The position numbers and the translations under genes are program-made. Below, one piece after another: positions 42,321-49,583 of a stretch of DNA of 64,000 bases (within the stretch, counting starts at the first letter, position 1; each line of letters starts with the position of its first letter). The DNA is from an uncultured Pseudomonadota bacterium. Its GTDB lineage: Bacteria; Pseudomonadota; Alphaproteobacteria; RF32; CAG-239. The DNA lies in the NCBI GenBank assembly GCA_902763155.1, contig CACWQS010000004.1:62001-126000 (forward strand). Direction: 5' to 3'. The notes below the pieces were generated by a model. That model had not been told where the DNA came from and ran no database searches. It saw only the letters and a list, made by a program, of their open reading frames with translations.

Positions 42321-42358
42321 TCCCCGTCATACAAACTGTGTATGGCGGGAGTTTTTTT
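42321..42358 (+). terminator. Terminator after 41965-42315
   Basis: TCCCCGTCATAC and GTGTATGGCGGGA arms (42321-42350) followed by seven T. Confidence 0.85.
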
Positions 42359-42363
42359 ATCTG

Positions 42364-42391
42364 TTGCAATTTTGTAAAATTGTGCTATAAC
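42364..42391 (+). promoter_or_regulatory. Promoter of the 42414 gene and cca
   Basis: TTGCAA (42364-42369), 16 bp, TATAAC (42386-42391). Confidence 0.6.
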
Positions 42392-42413
42392 ACAACCTCA
42401 ATGAGGAAGATTG

Positions 42414-42857
42414 ATGTATTACATTAAAATAAACGGCGAAATTCAAGCAAAACCACACCAGCTTATCAGTGATGCTAAGGCGGAAATAGAGCGTCTGCGC
42501 GCAGAAACGAATGTCGATTCTTGGAATATCCTCACGGAAGAATCTGCCGCTTATGAAATGAAGATTTATCCGCATCATTTAGCTATTTCAAATACCGAAA
42601 AATGGGTAATAATTATCCTGTTTGTGCTTATTGCCATCGGAGTGAGTGCTATGTTGCTTCGTCGTTATGCCTTGCCGCAACCGACGCACTATGTGGCGCC
42701 GGAATTGGTAAATTATCGCAACGAACAAGGCGATATTTTAGGACAACTCGGTAAAGGCACCGGTGTTGAGTGTGTAAAAATCATCGGTAGCCGTTGCCAA
42801 GCCGTTATCAATGGCAAAGAAGCCTATATTTATCTGAATGTCCTACAGAAAAAATAA
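42414..42857 (+). CDS. Membrane-anchored protein with SH3-like C-terminus
   Basis: 147 aa, function unknown. A soluble N-terminal part (1-55) has a Glu/Ala helix. One membrane helix follows (WVIIILFVLIAIGVSAMLL), then a periplasmic ~70-residue domain (LVNYRNEQGDILGQLGKGTG then VECVKIIGSRCQAVINGKEA) that resembles a bacterial SH3 fold. The ATG at 42414 follows GAGGAAG. Its stop directly abuts the cca start codon, so the two are translationally linked; why is unclear. Confidence 0.7.
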   Translation: MYYIKINGEIQAKPHQLISDAKAEIERLRAETNVDSWNILTEESAAYEMKIYPHHLAISNTEKWVIIILFVLIAIGVSAMLLRRYALPQPTHYVAPELVNYRNEQGDILGQLGKGTGVECVKIIGSRCQAVINGKEAYIYLNVLQKK

Positions 42858-44105
42858 ATGAATAAAAAAATGCAAATATACATGGTGGGCGGTGCGGTGC
42901 GCGATATGTTACGCGGTATGGAGGCGCAAGACCGCGATTTTGTGGTAGTCGGCGCCACACCGGAACAGATGTTAAGCCTAGGATTTGAGCGTGTCGGCAA
43001 AGATTTTCCGGTATTTTTACATCCAGAAACCAAAGAAGAATATGCTTTGGCGCGTAAAGAAATTAAAACCGGCGATAAGCATACGGATTTTGAGTTTATT
43101 TTTGATGCCGATGTCACATTGGAAGAAGATGTTGAACGCCGCGATTTTACCTGCAACGCTTTGGTTTATAATCCCGAAACCGATGAAGTTATTGATTTTG
43201 TCGGTGGCAAACAAGATATTGCAAATAAAATCATTCGTCATATAAATGCCGAACATTTTGTTGAAGATCCGCTTCGGGTGTTGAGAATGTGCCGTTTTGC
43301 CGCTCAACTCGATTTTACCATAGCGCCGGAAACGATGGTATTGGCACAGAAAATGGTCGGCGAGGGTATGTTGCAACATTTGACTAAAGAAAGAGTTTGG
43401 CAGGAATTTTATAAGGCCTTGTGTACATCGCATTTCAGCAAATTTATTTTAGTGATGCGCGAATGCGGTGCTTTACAAGAAATTTTACCGGAAGTGGAAG
43501 AGCTGTGGCAAATGCCGGAGATTTTAGAGTATCATCCCGAAGGCAACAGCGGCGCGCATACCATTTTGACGCTGGAAAAAGGTGCTGATTTGCCGCCGCT
43601 TGCAAAGTATGCTTTGCTATTGCACGACATCGGCAAAACAATAACCAAACCCGATATCTTGCCGCACCATTATATGCACGATATTAACGGCATTTCTTTA
43701 GTGCAAAAGATCGGCAAACGTCTGAAAGTGCCTAAAGCATTCACGCATGCGGCTTATACGGCGGCACTTTACCACATGCGCTTTTTCAGAGTTCCGGATA
43801 TGCGCCTCGGCAAGTTGCGCGATTTCGTGGCCGATGTAACCGATAATTTTCGCAATGAAAATTTACTCAATCTGCTGTTTGAAGTCTGTCGGTGTGATAT
43901 GTGCGGTCGCGCTTTAGAACCGAATGCCGAAGAACAGGCGCGCTACAAAAAGGCGGTTGAACTCTGCCGGCAGGTTTTTGTCATTCTCTCTCCACTCAAA
44001 GCTACCGATATTCCGAATTTTGACAAGTTACCCAAAGATGCCGCTTTTGCCGCCAAGTGGCGTGAATATCAGATTGAGCAGTTGCAAAAAAATAAAAATT
44101 TTTAA
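42858..44105 (+). CDS. cca: HD-domain tRNA nucleotidyltransferase (Cca type), copy 2
   Basis: 415 aa, of the gammaproteobacterial Cca type. The head domain has MVGGAVRDMLRG and the metal pair in QDRDFVVVGATP. DVERRDFTCNALVY (motif B) and EDPLRVLRMCRFAAQLDF follow. An HD phosphohydrolase domain (YALLLHDIGKTITKPDILP...H) covers about residues 245-350. In E. coli this enzyme adds CCA and has 2',3'-cyclic phosphodiesterase and phosphatase activity. A second family member without HD lies at 22963-24171. No Shine-Dalgarno sequence is evident; it abuts the upstream stop. Confidence 0.88.
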   Translation: MNKKMQIYMVGGAVRDMLRGMEAQDRDFVVVGATPEQMLSLGFERVGKDFPVFLHPETKEEYALARKEIKTGDKHTDFEFIFDADVTLEEDVERRDFTCNALVYNPETDEVIDFVGGKQDIANKIIRHINAEHFVEDPLRVLRMCRFAAQLDFTIAPETMVLAQKMVGEGMLQHLTKERVWQEFYKALCTSHFSKFILVMRECGALQEILPEVEELWQMPEILEYHPEGNSGAHTILTLEKGADLPPLAKYALLLHDIGKTITKPDILPHHYMHDINGISLVQKIGKRLKVPKAFTHAAYTAALYHMRFFRVPDMRLGKLRDFVADVTDNFRNENLLNLLFEVCRCDMCGRALEPNAEEQARYKKAVELCRQVFVILSPLKATDIPNFDKLPKDAAFAAKWREYQIEQLQKNKNF

Positions 44106-44114
44106 AAAAAGCTC

Positions 44115-44142
44115 TTGACTTTTGTCAAAAAAGACATAAAAA
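44115..44142 (+). promoter_or_regulatory. Possible promoter of the 44200 gene
   Basis: TTGACT (44115-44120), 16 bp, TAAAAA (44137-44142). TTGAC-TTTT-GTCAA is also a small palindrome here. Confidence 0.45.
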
Positions 44143-44199
44143 TAACTCTTGTGTTTTATTTACAATTTATAAGTTATTAATCCTAATTCATTAAGCATT

Positions 44200-44706
44200 A
44201 TGGAACAAAAACAGAAATTGATTGCGCAGATTCTCGATGAGATGCGCAAAGGTGAGGTTACGTTTGAGGAACTGAAGGAAGCACGTCTTGCCGCTCTTCG
44301 TCCTAAGTGCACAGAGAACTTCGACCTCCTGGTCGTAGAAGACGGCGTGGCTCAGCGCGTTCCCTTTGAGGAGGGTAAGGATATGGAGCCTACCGGCATC
44401 TTCCCATTCAAGGGAGCCCCGTTCTATATGGAGTTCAAGGAGACCGAGCCGCAGGATTACCCTGTTAAGCTGAAAGAGCAACTGCCCGGCGCCAATTCGT
44501 TCGCCCGTCTCGGTGACATCATGCCGGAACTCAACGCCAAACTCAGAGAGCTCCATCAGCCCGAGTTCGAAGGGACATACTGGCTCAACGGCCATGAGTG
44601 GTCCGGTATCGGCTACTGGGTTGGCAAGGTGCACAAGAACAAGGTGGATACCACCTACCTCGACGAGAAGCACAAGGCCAAGGTGCGCCTGCTCGGCTAT
44701 CTCTAA
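44200..44706 (+). CDS. Foreign-looking hypothetical 168-aa protein
   Basis: Not recognised. An acidic/basic soluble protein. The N-terminus is helical (KLIAQILDEMRKGEVTFEEL). The C-terminal half is aromatic- and Gly-rich (FEGTYWLNGHEWSGIGYWVG). It has no signal peptide or membrane helix. Codon use is clearly unlike its neighbours: many C/G third positions (CTC, GAG, AAG, GGC, TTC), while flanking genes prefer A/T. It has no Shine-Dalgarno sequence (TCATTAAGCATTATGG) and its own GC-rich terminator. The pattern suggests recent transfer, for instance from a Bacteroidota neighbour; the donor is inference. Confidence 0.7.
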   Translation: MEQKQKLIAQILDEMRKGEVTFEELKEARLAALRPKCTENFDLLVVEDGVAQRVPFEEGKDMEPTGIFPFKGAPFYMEFKETEPQDYPVKLKEQLPGANSFARLGDIMPELNAKLRELHQPEFEGTYWLNGHEWSGIGYWVGKVHKNKVDTTYLDEKHKAKVRLLGYL

Positions 44707-44731
44707 TCCTTCGAAATCTGTAAAACTATCA

Positions 44732-44769
44732 AAGTCTTGTCCCCCACCGCGGGTGCAAGACTTTTTCTT
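44732..44769 (+). terminator. Terminator after the foreign-looking gene
   Basis: AGTCTTG (44733-44739) and CAAGACT (44756-44762) around a GC-rich loop, then a T-rich tail. Confidence 0.85.
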
Positions 44770-44782
44770 TTTAGTATTACAA

Positions 44783-44880
44783 AATGCCATCTCTCAGCCC
44801 TCGCGGTGTGCGGTGCATCAATTAATAATGTCATCCCTCAGTCTGCGCGGTGCGTCAGGCTGTCAAGAGATCTTATCTTT
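44783..44880. repeat. GC-richer repeat patch between 44706 and gap
   Basis: Two related blocks (CATCTCTCAGCCCTCGCGGT at 44789, and CATCCCTCAGTCTGCGCGGT at 44832) resemble dispersed GTCATCCCTCA-type intergenic elements. The rest of the 362-bp gap holds AT-rich DNA and the gap promoter. Confidence 0.5.
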
Positions 44881-44962
44881 GCGAAGCGCTATATTCAAAA
44901 AAAACAGCAATACCAAAAAAATCCTTCTTATAACCTTTTTTACCTCATTATGAAAATTTTAC

Positions 44963-44990
44963 TTGAAAATTTTATCTTTGGTGCTAAATT
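44963..44990 (+). promoter_or_regulatory. Promoter of gap
   Basis: TTGAAA (44963-44968), 16 bp, TAAATT (44985-44990). A GTGCGG...CCGCAC hairpin follows in the leader, around 45021-45038. Confidence 0.55.
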
Positions 44991-45068
44991 GTCACCAGTT
45001 TTTTTGAAACTTTATGCCCGTGCGGGGCTGTCCGCACATCAAATATAGAATTTTAAGGAGAATAATAA

Positions 45069-46076
<1,008 letters not shown>

Positions 46077-46091
46077 TAATAAAAATTGAAA

Positions 46092-46134
46092 TTCCCCGCC
46101 AAAACAGTATGCTTATACTGGGATTGACGGGGAA
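46092..46134 (+). promoter_or_regulatory. Intercistronic hairpin between gap and pgk
   Basis: TTCCCCG (46092-46098) pairs with CGGGGAA (46128-46134), with an inner CAGTAT/ATACTG stem. No T-run follows directly, so it looks more like an mRNA-stabilising or processing element than a terminator. Confidence 0.6.
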
Positions 46135-46162
46135 CATTGTTTAATAAAAAGGAATAAAATAA

Positions 46163-47368
46163 ATGGAATACAGAACAATAGAAGATTTAGGCAATCTTAA
46201 CGGCAAAGTCGCTATGCTTCGTGCCGATTTGAACGTGCCGATGGATGAAAATTTTCATGTAACCAATACTGCACGTATTGACCGCACCGTACCGACCATC
46301 AAAACTTTGATGAACAAAGGTGCTAAAGTGGTGGTTATTTCCCACTTCGGTCGTCCGGAAGGCAAGGGCGATGTCAAAAATTCTTTGAGCCACGTTGCTC
46401 CGGAATTGGAAAAGGCTTTGGGCTACAAGGTTGTGTTTGTTGATGATTGTATCGGTCCGAAAGTGGCTGATGCCGTTAAAAATATGAAAGCTGATGAAGT
46501 TTTGCTTCTCGAAAATCTTCGTTATTATGATGAAGAAAAGAAAGGAAATGAAGCTTGGGCTGCCGAACTGGTTAAACCGGCTGATGTTTATGTTTCCGAT
46601 GCATTTTCAACCGCTCACCGCGCTCATGCCTCTATGGTGGCTGCTCCGAAGTTACTTCCTTCGGCTATGGGGTTATTGATGGCCGAAGAAGTTAATGCTT
46701 TAACAACCGGTTTGAATGATCCGAAACGTCCGTTAATGGCTGTTGTCGGCGGTTCTAAAGTTTCCACCAAGCTCGATTTATTGAACAATTTAGTCAAAAA
46801 GGTTGATAAATTGGTTATTGCCGGCGGTATGGCTCACACTTTCTTAAAAGTTAAGGGTGCGGCAGGTATCAACACCGAAAATTCGTTGGTACAGATGGAT
46901 ATGCTTGATACTGCTAAACAAATTTTGGAAACGGCAAAAGCCAATAACTGCGAAGTTTTGTTACCGCTTGACTTGGTTTGGGCTAAAGAATTTGCCGCTC
47001 ATGCCGAACATCAAACGGTTGATCCTGATAATGTTCCGTCCGGCGGAACTTTGCTTGATGTGGGTGAAAAAACAATTGCTCATATTAACGCTAAATTAGA
47101 TGAATGCAAAACTGTTGTTTGGAACGGTCCGCTCGGTGCGTTTGAATTAAAACCGTTTGATAATGCAACGAACAAAGTGGCTCAACATGCTGCAGAATTA
47201 ACGGTTGCCGGTAAATTAACCACGGTTGCCGGCGGTGGTGATACCGTTTCAGCTTTGGCAAATGCCGGTGTGGCTGATAAATTCAGCTATATCTCAACAG
47301 CCGGCGGTGCCTTCCTTGAATGGATGGAAGGTAAGGAATTGCCTGGCGTCATCATCATGAAGAAATAA
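46163..47368 (+). CDS. pgk: Phosphoglycerate kinase
   Basis: 401 aa. Substrate-binding N-terminus VAMLRADLNVPMDENFHV, then VISHFGRPEGKGD. The hinge and nucleotide motifs are LMAVVGGSKVSTKLDLLNNL and VVWNGPLGAFELKPFDNAT; the C-terminus is TVAGGGDTVSAL...FSYISTAGGAFLEWMEG. Normal length. AAAGGAATAAAA precedes the ATG. Palindromic repeats, not a classic terminator, lie directly downstream. Confidence 0.97.
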   Translation: MEYRTIEDLGNLNGKVAMLRADLNVPMDENFHVTNTARIDRTVPTIKTLMNKGAKVVVISHFGRPEGKGDVKNSLSHVAPELEKALGYKVVFVDDCIGPKVADAVKNMKADEVLLLENLRYYDEEKKGNEAWAAELVKPADVYVSDAFSTAHRAHASMVAAPKLLPSAMGLLMAEEVNALTTGLNDPKRPLMAVVGGSKVSTKLDLLNNLVKKVDKLVIAGGMAHTFLKVKGAAGINTENSLVQMDMLDTAKQILETAKANNCEVLLPLDLVWAKEFAAHAEHQTVDPDNVPSGGTLLDVGEKTIAHINAKLDECKTVVWNGPLGAFELKPFDNATNKVAQHAAELTVAGKLTTVAGGGDTVSALANAGVADKFSYISTAGGAFLEWMEGKELPGVIIMKK

Positions 47369-47393
47369 AAACTCGTATAACGGGCTTCTAATC

Positions 47394-47444
47394 AAAGGTT
47401 TTTTGTCTTATGTACTACTTTGTACACCGCGACAAAAAACCTTT
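47394..47444. repeat. Palindromic repeat unit 1 after pgk
   Basis: Outer arms AAAGGTTTTTTGTC (47394-47407) and GACAAAAAACCTTT (47431-47444) are perfectly complementary over 14 bp. The inner core is TGTAC...GTACA (47411-47426). CTCCGAGTTTTTAG follows at 47461. Depending on strand use it could terminate pgk transcription. Confidence 0.85.
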
Positions 47445-47494
47445 CTCTATAAGCTCCGTTCTCCGAGTTTTTAGTGTGTTTTATGTTTTTCCAA

Positions 47495-47538
47495 AGTGCT
47501 TTTCTTGTGTACATTTTTCGTACACGTCGCAAAGCACT
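47495..47538. repeat. Palindromic repeat unit 2 after pgk
   Basis: Outer arms AGTGCTTT (47495-47502) and AAAGCACT (47531-47538). The inner core is GTGTAC...GTACAC (47507-47525). Arm sequence differs from unit 1, while the core is shared. Confidence 0.8.
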
Positions 47539-47570
47539 CTTTTTCTATCTGTCACATTCTTCGACTTTGC

Positions 47571-47612
47571 AGGTTTTTATGTGTACTACTTTGTACACCG
47601 CGACAAAAAACC
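47571..47612. repeat. Palindromic repeat unit 3 after pgk
   Basis: Outer arms AGGTTTTT (47571-47578) and AAAAACCT (47605-47612). Core GTGTAC...GTACAC (47581-47598). Followed by the same AAGCTCCGTTCTCCGAG tail as unit 1. Confidence 0.8.
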
Positions 47613-47670
47613 TTTTTCTATAAGCTCCGTTCTCCGAGTTTTTTAAGATACTGTTTGGATTTTTTTCACG

Positions 47671-47765
47671 TCATTGCGAGCGACCATCGGGAGCGTGGCA
47701 AGTTCGAGCAGAATAAAGAACATCATCGCGAGGAGCGTCAGCGACGTGGCGAGGTCGAGAAACCC
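47671..47765. repeat. CGTCATTGCGAGC-type intergenic repeat
   Basis: The block starting CGTCATTGCGAGCGACC, followed by GAGCGTGGC and CGACGTGGCGAGG segments, resembles the widespread CGTCATTGCGAGG intergenic sequence family of bacteria. Related, diverged blocks occur at 49472 and 53757. Confidence 0.6.
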
Positions 47766-47774
47766 AACTGACGG

Positions 47775-49220
47775 CTATTTTGAATGCTCAACCTGTTTTT
47801 TCACACTCTTTGTCGGCTGCGAAATAACCGTATCAATTTTACTTAAAGCCACGAGATTTTCATCATTTTTCAAGTTCGGATTCTTATCTAAAACGCGCTT
47901 AAATGTTTTAGCCATTTCACGCTTTTCGGCATCGGTTTTGCCGCCTTTACGAATTGCATACAACTCGCCAAGCATCTCTTTTTTCATTGCCTCATCTTTG
48001 GTTAAAACATAAGCATTGCACATCGAATTTAAGCATGGTTCAAGCATAATCGGATGTTCTTTCATCAATTTTTTCTTAAGCTCAAATTTATCTTTCAACT
48101 CCGCATCTGACAGACCTTTAAAATCCTCATTGGCATTAACACTTGTTGCACGTTCGGAAGCCACGGCTTGTTCCTTATAGCCTAAATATCTTTCTTTATT
48201 ATTCAATTCTTGTTCTTTTTGCTCTAATCTGCTTTTCACGTCCTCTAATTTTTTAGAAATCTCTTCATTTTTGGCTTGATCTTGTAAAATTTTATTTTCA
48301 GCAATAGCTTTATCAATAAATTCCGGAGAAAATCTTCCTTTTAAATCTTCCAATGATATTGTCAAACCTTCTTTCATCAAAGATTTTAAAACATCTTCAC
48401 TTCTCGTTTGCCCAAGCATAAGTTTCTTTTGTTCGAACGTTAAATCTTTAATATGTGTCTCAATTTTTTTTTCAATAGCCGCCATTCCGCGCAAATATTC
48501 CGGATATTTATCTTCATTTTCAAAAATGCTTGTTTTATCAGTCCATTCGCCAGAAAGATGGAAATAACCTCCTTTACCTTCTTTTGAACTAAAATAGAAT
48601 TCTGCTAATTCCGAAAGTTTATATTTTGTTTTTCCGTCGGCAATCATTCCAAATAACTTCGCCCGCATTTCATCACGTTCATCCGCATAAGCTTGATATA
48701 CTTCAAAATCTTCATAAGGACCATACTCTCTATACCTTCTTATAGCATATAAATCATTCTTCAAATCTTTACCTTCTACATAATAAACATAACGATTGCC
48801 TACAGATAACGCTTCATTCATTTCATAAAACGGACTTTTCTTCTCAGCATCAACAAATTCTTTACACCAACTGACACCATTTTTTTCAGCAGCTTGCAAA
48901 ATATCGTCAAGGAGATTTTTTGCAAAAACTTCTTCTTTTGCGTAATTTGTTTCACTCCATGCTCGACGATTTTCATCATGTTTACTGAGACTTTTTCCTA
49001 TTTTATCTTTTGCCTCACAGTACAATAATTCTTGTTTGCTTTCAGAAATGGCATTATACATAATATCCCTGATTACATTTCTATTTCTATCAATATCATC
49101 AAACAGAGTTTCTCTTGCCGAAGTTTTCTTATTAAACAATGAATCAATATAAGTAGATTGCAATTCTTCGGACTGATGTTTTTCCAAAAAATTCAGAATA
49201 TTTCTTGTTTTGTTTTCCAT
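47775..49220 (-). CDS. Hypothetical 481-aa charged coiled-coil protein
   Basis: Not recognised. Soluble, highly charged (Lys/Glu/Asp), with no signal peptide. A coiled-coil block lies near residues 325-365 (KLEDVKSRLEQKEQELNNKE). The N-terminal half is Tyr-rich (YREYGPYEDFEVYQAYADER). I chose ATG 49220, preceded by AAGGGAT; the frame upstream to 49271 runs into a palindromic operator. The gene lies alone between repeat elements. An AAACGTACGTTT palindrome sits between its likely -35 and -10. It may be cargo of a mobile or regulated accessory unit. Confidence 0.7.
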   Translation of the reverse strand: MENKTRNILNFLEKHQSEELQSTYIDSLFNKKTSARETLFDDIDRNRNVIRDIMYNAISESKQELLYCEAKDKIGKSLSKHDENRRAWSETNYAKEEVFAKNLLDDILQAAEKNGVSWCKEFVDAEKKSPFYEMNEALSVGNRYVYYVEGKDLKNDLYAIRRYREYGPYEDFEVYQAYADERDEMRAKLFGMIADGKTKYKLSELAEFYFSSKEGKGGYFHLSGEWTDKTSIFENEDKYPEYLRGMAAIEKKIETHIKDLTFEQKKLMLGQTRSEDVLKSLMKEGLTISLEDLKGRFSPEFIDKAIAENKILQDQAKNEEISKKLEDVKSRLEQKEQELNNKERYLGYKEQAVASERATSVNANEDFKGLSDAELKDKFELKKKLMKEHPIMLEPCLNSMCNAYVLTKDEAMKKEMLGELYAIRKGGKTDAEKREMAKTFKRVLDKNPNLKNDENLVALSKIDTVISQPTKSVKKQVEHSK

Positions 49221-49270
49221 AGCTTTATCCCTTAGTAACTGTTTTATTTCTATGCTCTCATTATGGCACA

Positions 49271-49282
49271 AAACGTACGTTT
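49271..49282. promoter_or_regulatory. AAACGTACGTTT palindrome, proximal copy
   Basis: Perfect 12-bp palindrome 51 bp upstream of the 47775-49220 start codon, within the presumed promoter (CATAAT -10 on the minus strand). A second identical copy lies at 49378. Typical of a dimeric repressor site. Confidence 0.6.
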
Positions 49283-49291
49283 TTGCCCAAC

Positions 49292-49318
49292 TACAAATTT
49301 TAAAAATGAAAATTTGTA
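49292..49318. repeat. 10-bp inverted repeat between the two palindromes
   Basis: TACAAATTTT (49292-49301) and AAAATTTGTA (49309-49318) with a seven-base loop; AT-rich hairpin of unknown role. Confidence 0.5.
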
Positions 49319-49377
49319 ACTTATTGATTTTGCATAATAAAAATTTTTAGATTTTTAGAAAAAAAAGTGGTTGACAA

Positions 49378-49389
49378 AAACGTACGTTT
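49378..49389. promoter_or_regulatory. AAACGTACGTTT palindrome, distal copy
   Basis: Identical to the 49271 site, 107 bp away (about ten helical turns), directly after a TTGACA. The arrangement would permit looping by one regulator. Confidence 0.6.
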
Positions 49390-49471
49390 AAATTGACCAG
49401 ATAAAATTGGCTAATTTATTGATTAAATTAAAGAAAACAGCACTCAAAGGTTCATAAAAAGATAACATAGA

Positions 49472-49526
49472 GACGTCATCTTGAGGAGTGCGAAGCACGA
49501 CGTCAAGATCTCCGCACAAAGTGCGG
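49472..49526. repeat. GACGTCATCTTGAGGAG repeat with CCGCAC hairpin
   Basis: GACGTC occurs twice around GAGGAGTGCGAAGCAC, then a perfect CCGCAC-AAA-GTGCGG hairpin (49512-49526). It resembles dispersed intergenic repeats. The rest of the 49221-49583 gap is AT-rich. Confidence 0.55.
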
Positions 49527-49583
49527 TAAAATAATTCTTGTCATTCTTGTTCAAAGACAGAGTTTTTCTGCAAAAGTCTGTTC

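Noticed and set aside
44737-45048. 103-aa frame upstream of gap
   Set aside because: Begins inside the terminator of the preceding gene and covers repeat sequence and the gap promoter; no ribosome site.
47410-47646. 78-aa frame across the pgk-downstream repeats
   Set aside because: It repeats FVHRDKKPFSISSVLRVF because it reads through two repeat units; no ribosome site. Treated as repeat DNA.
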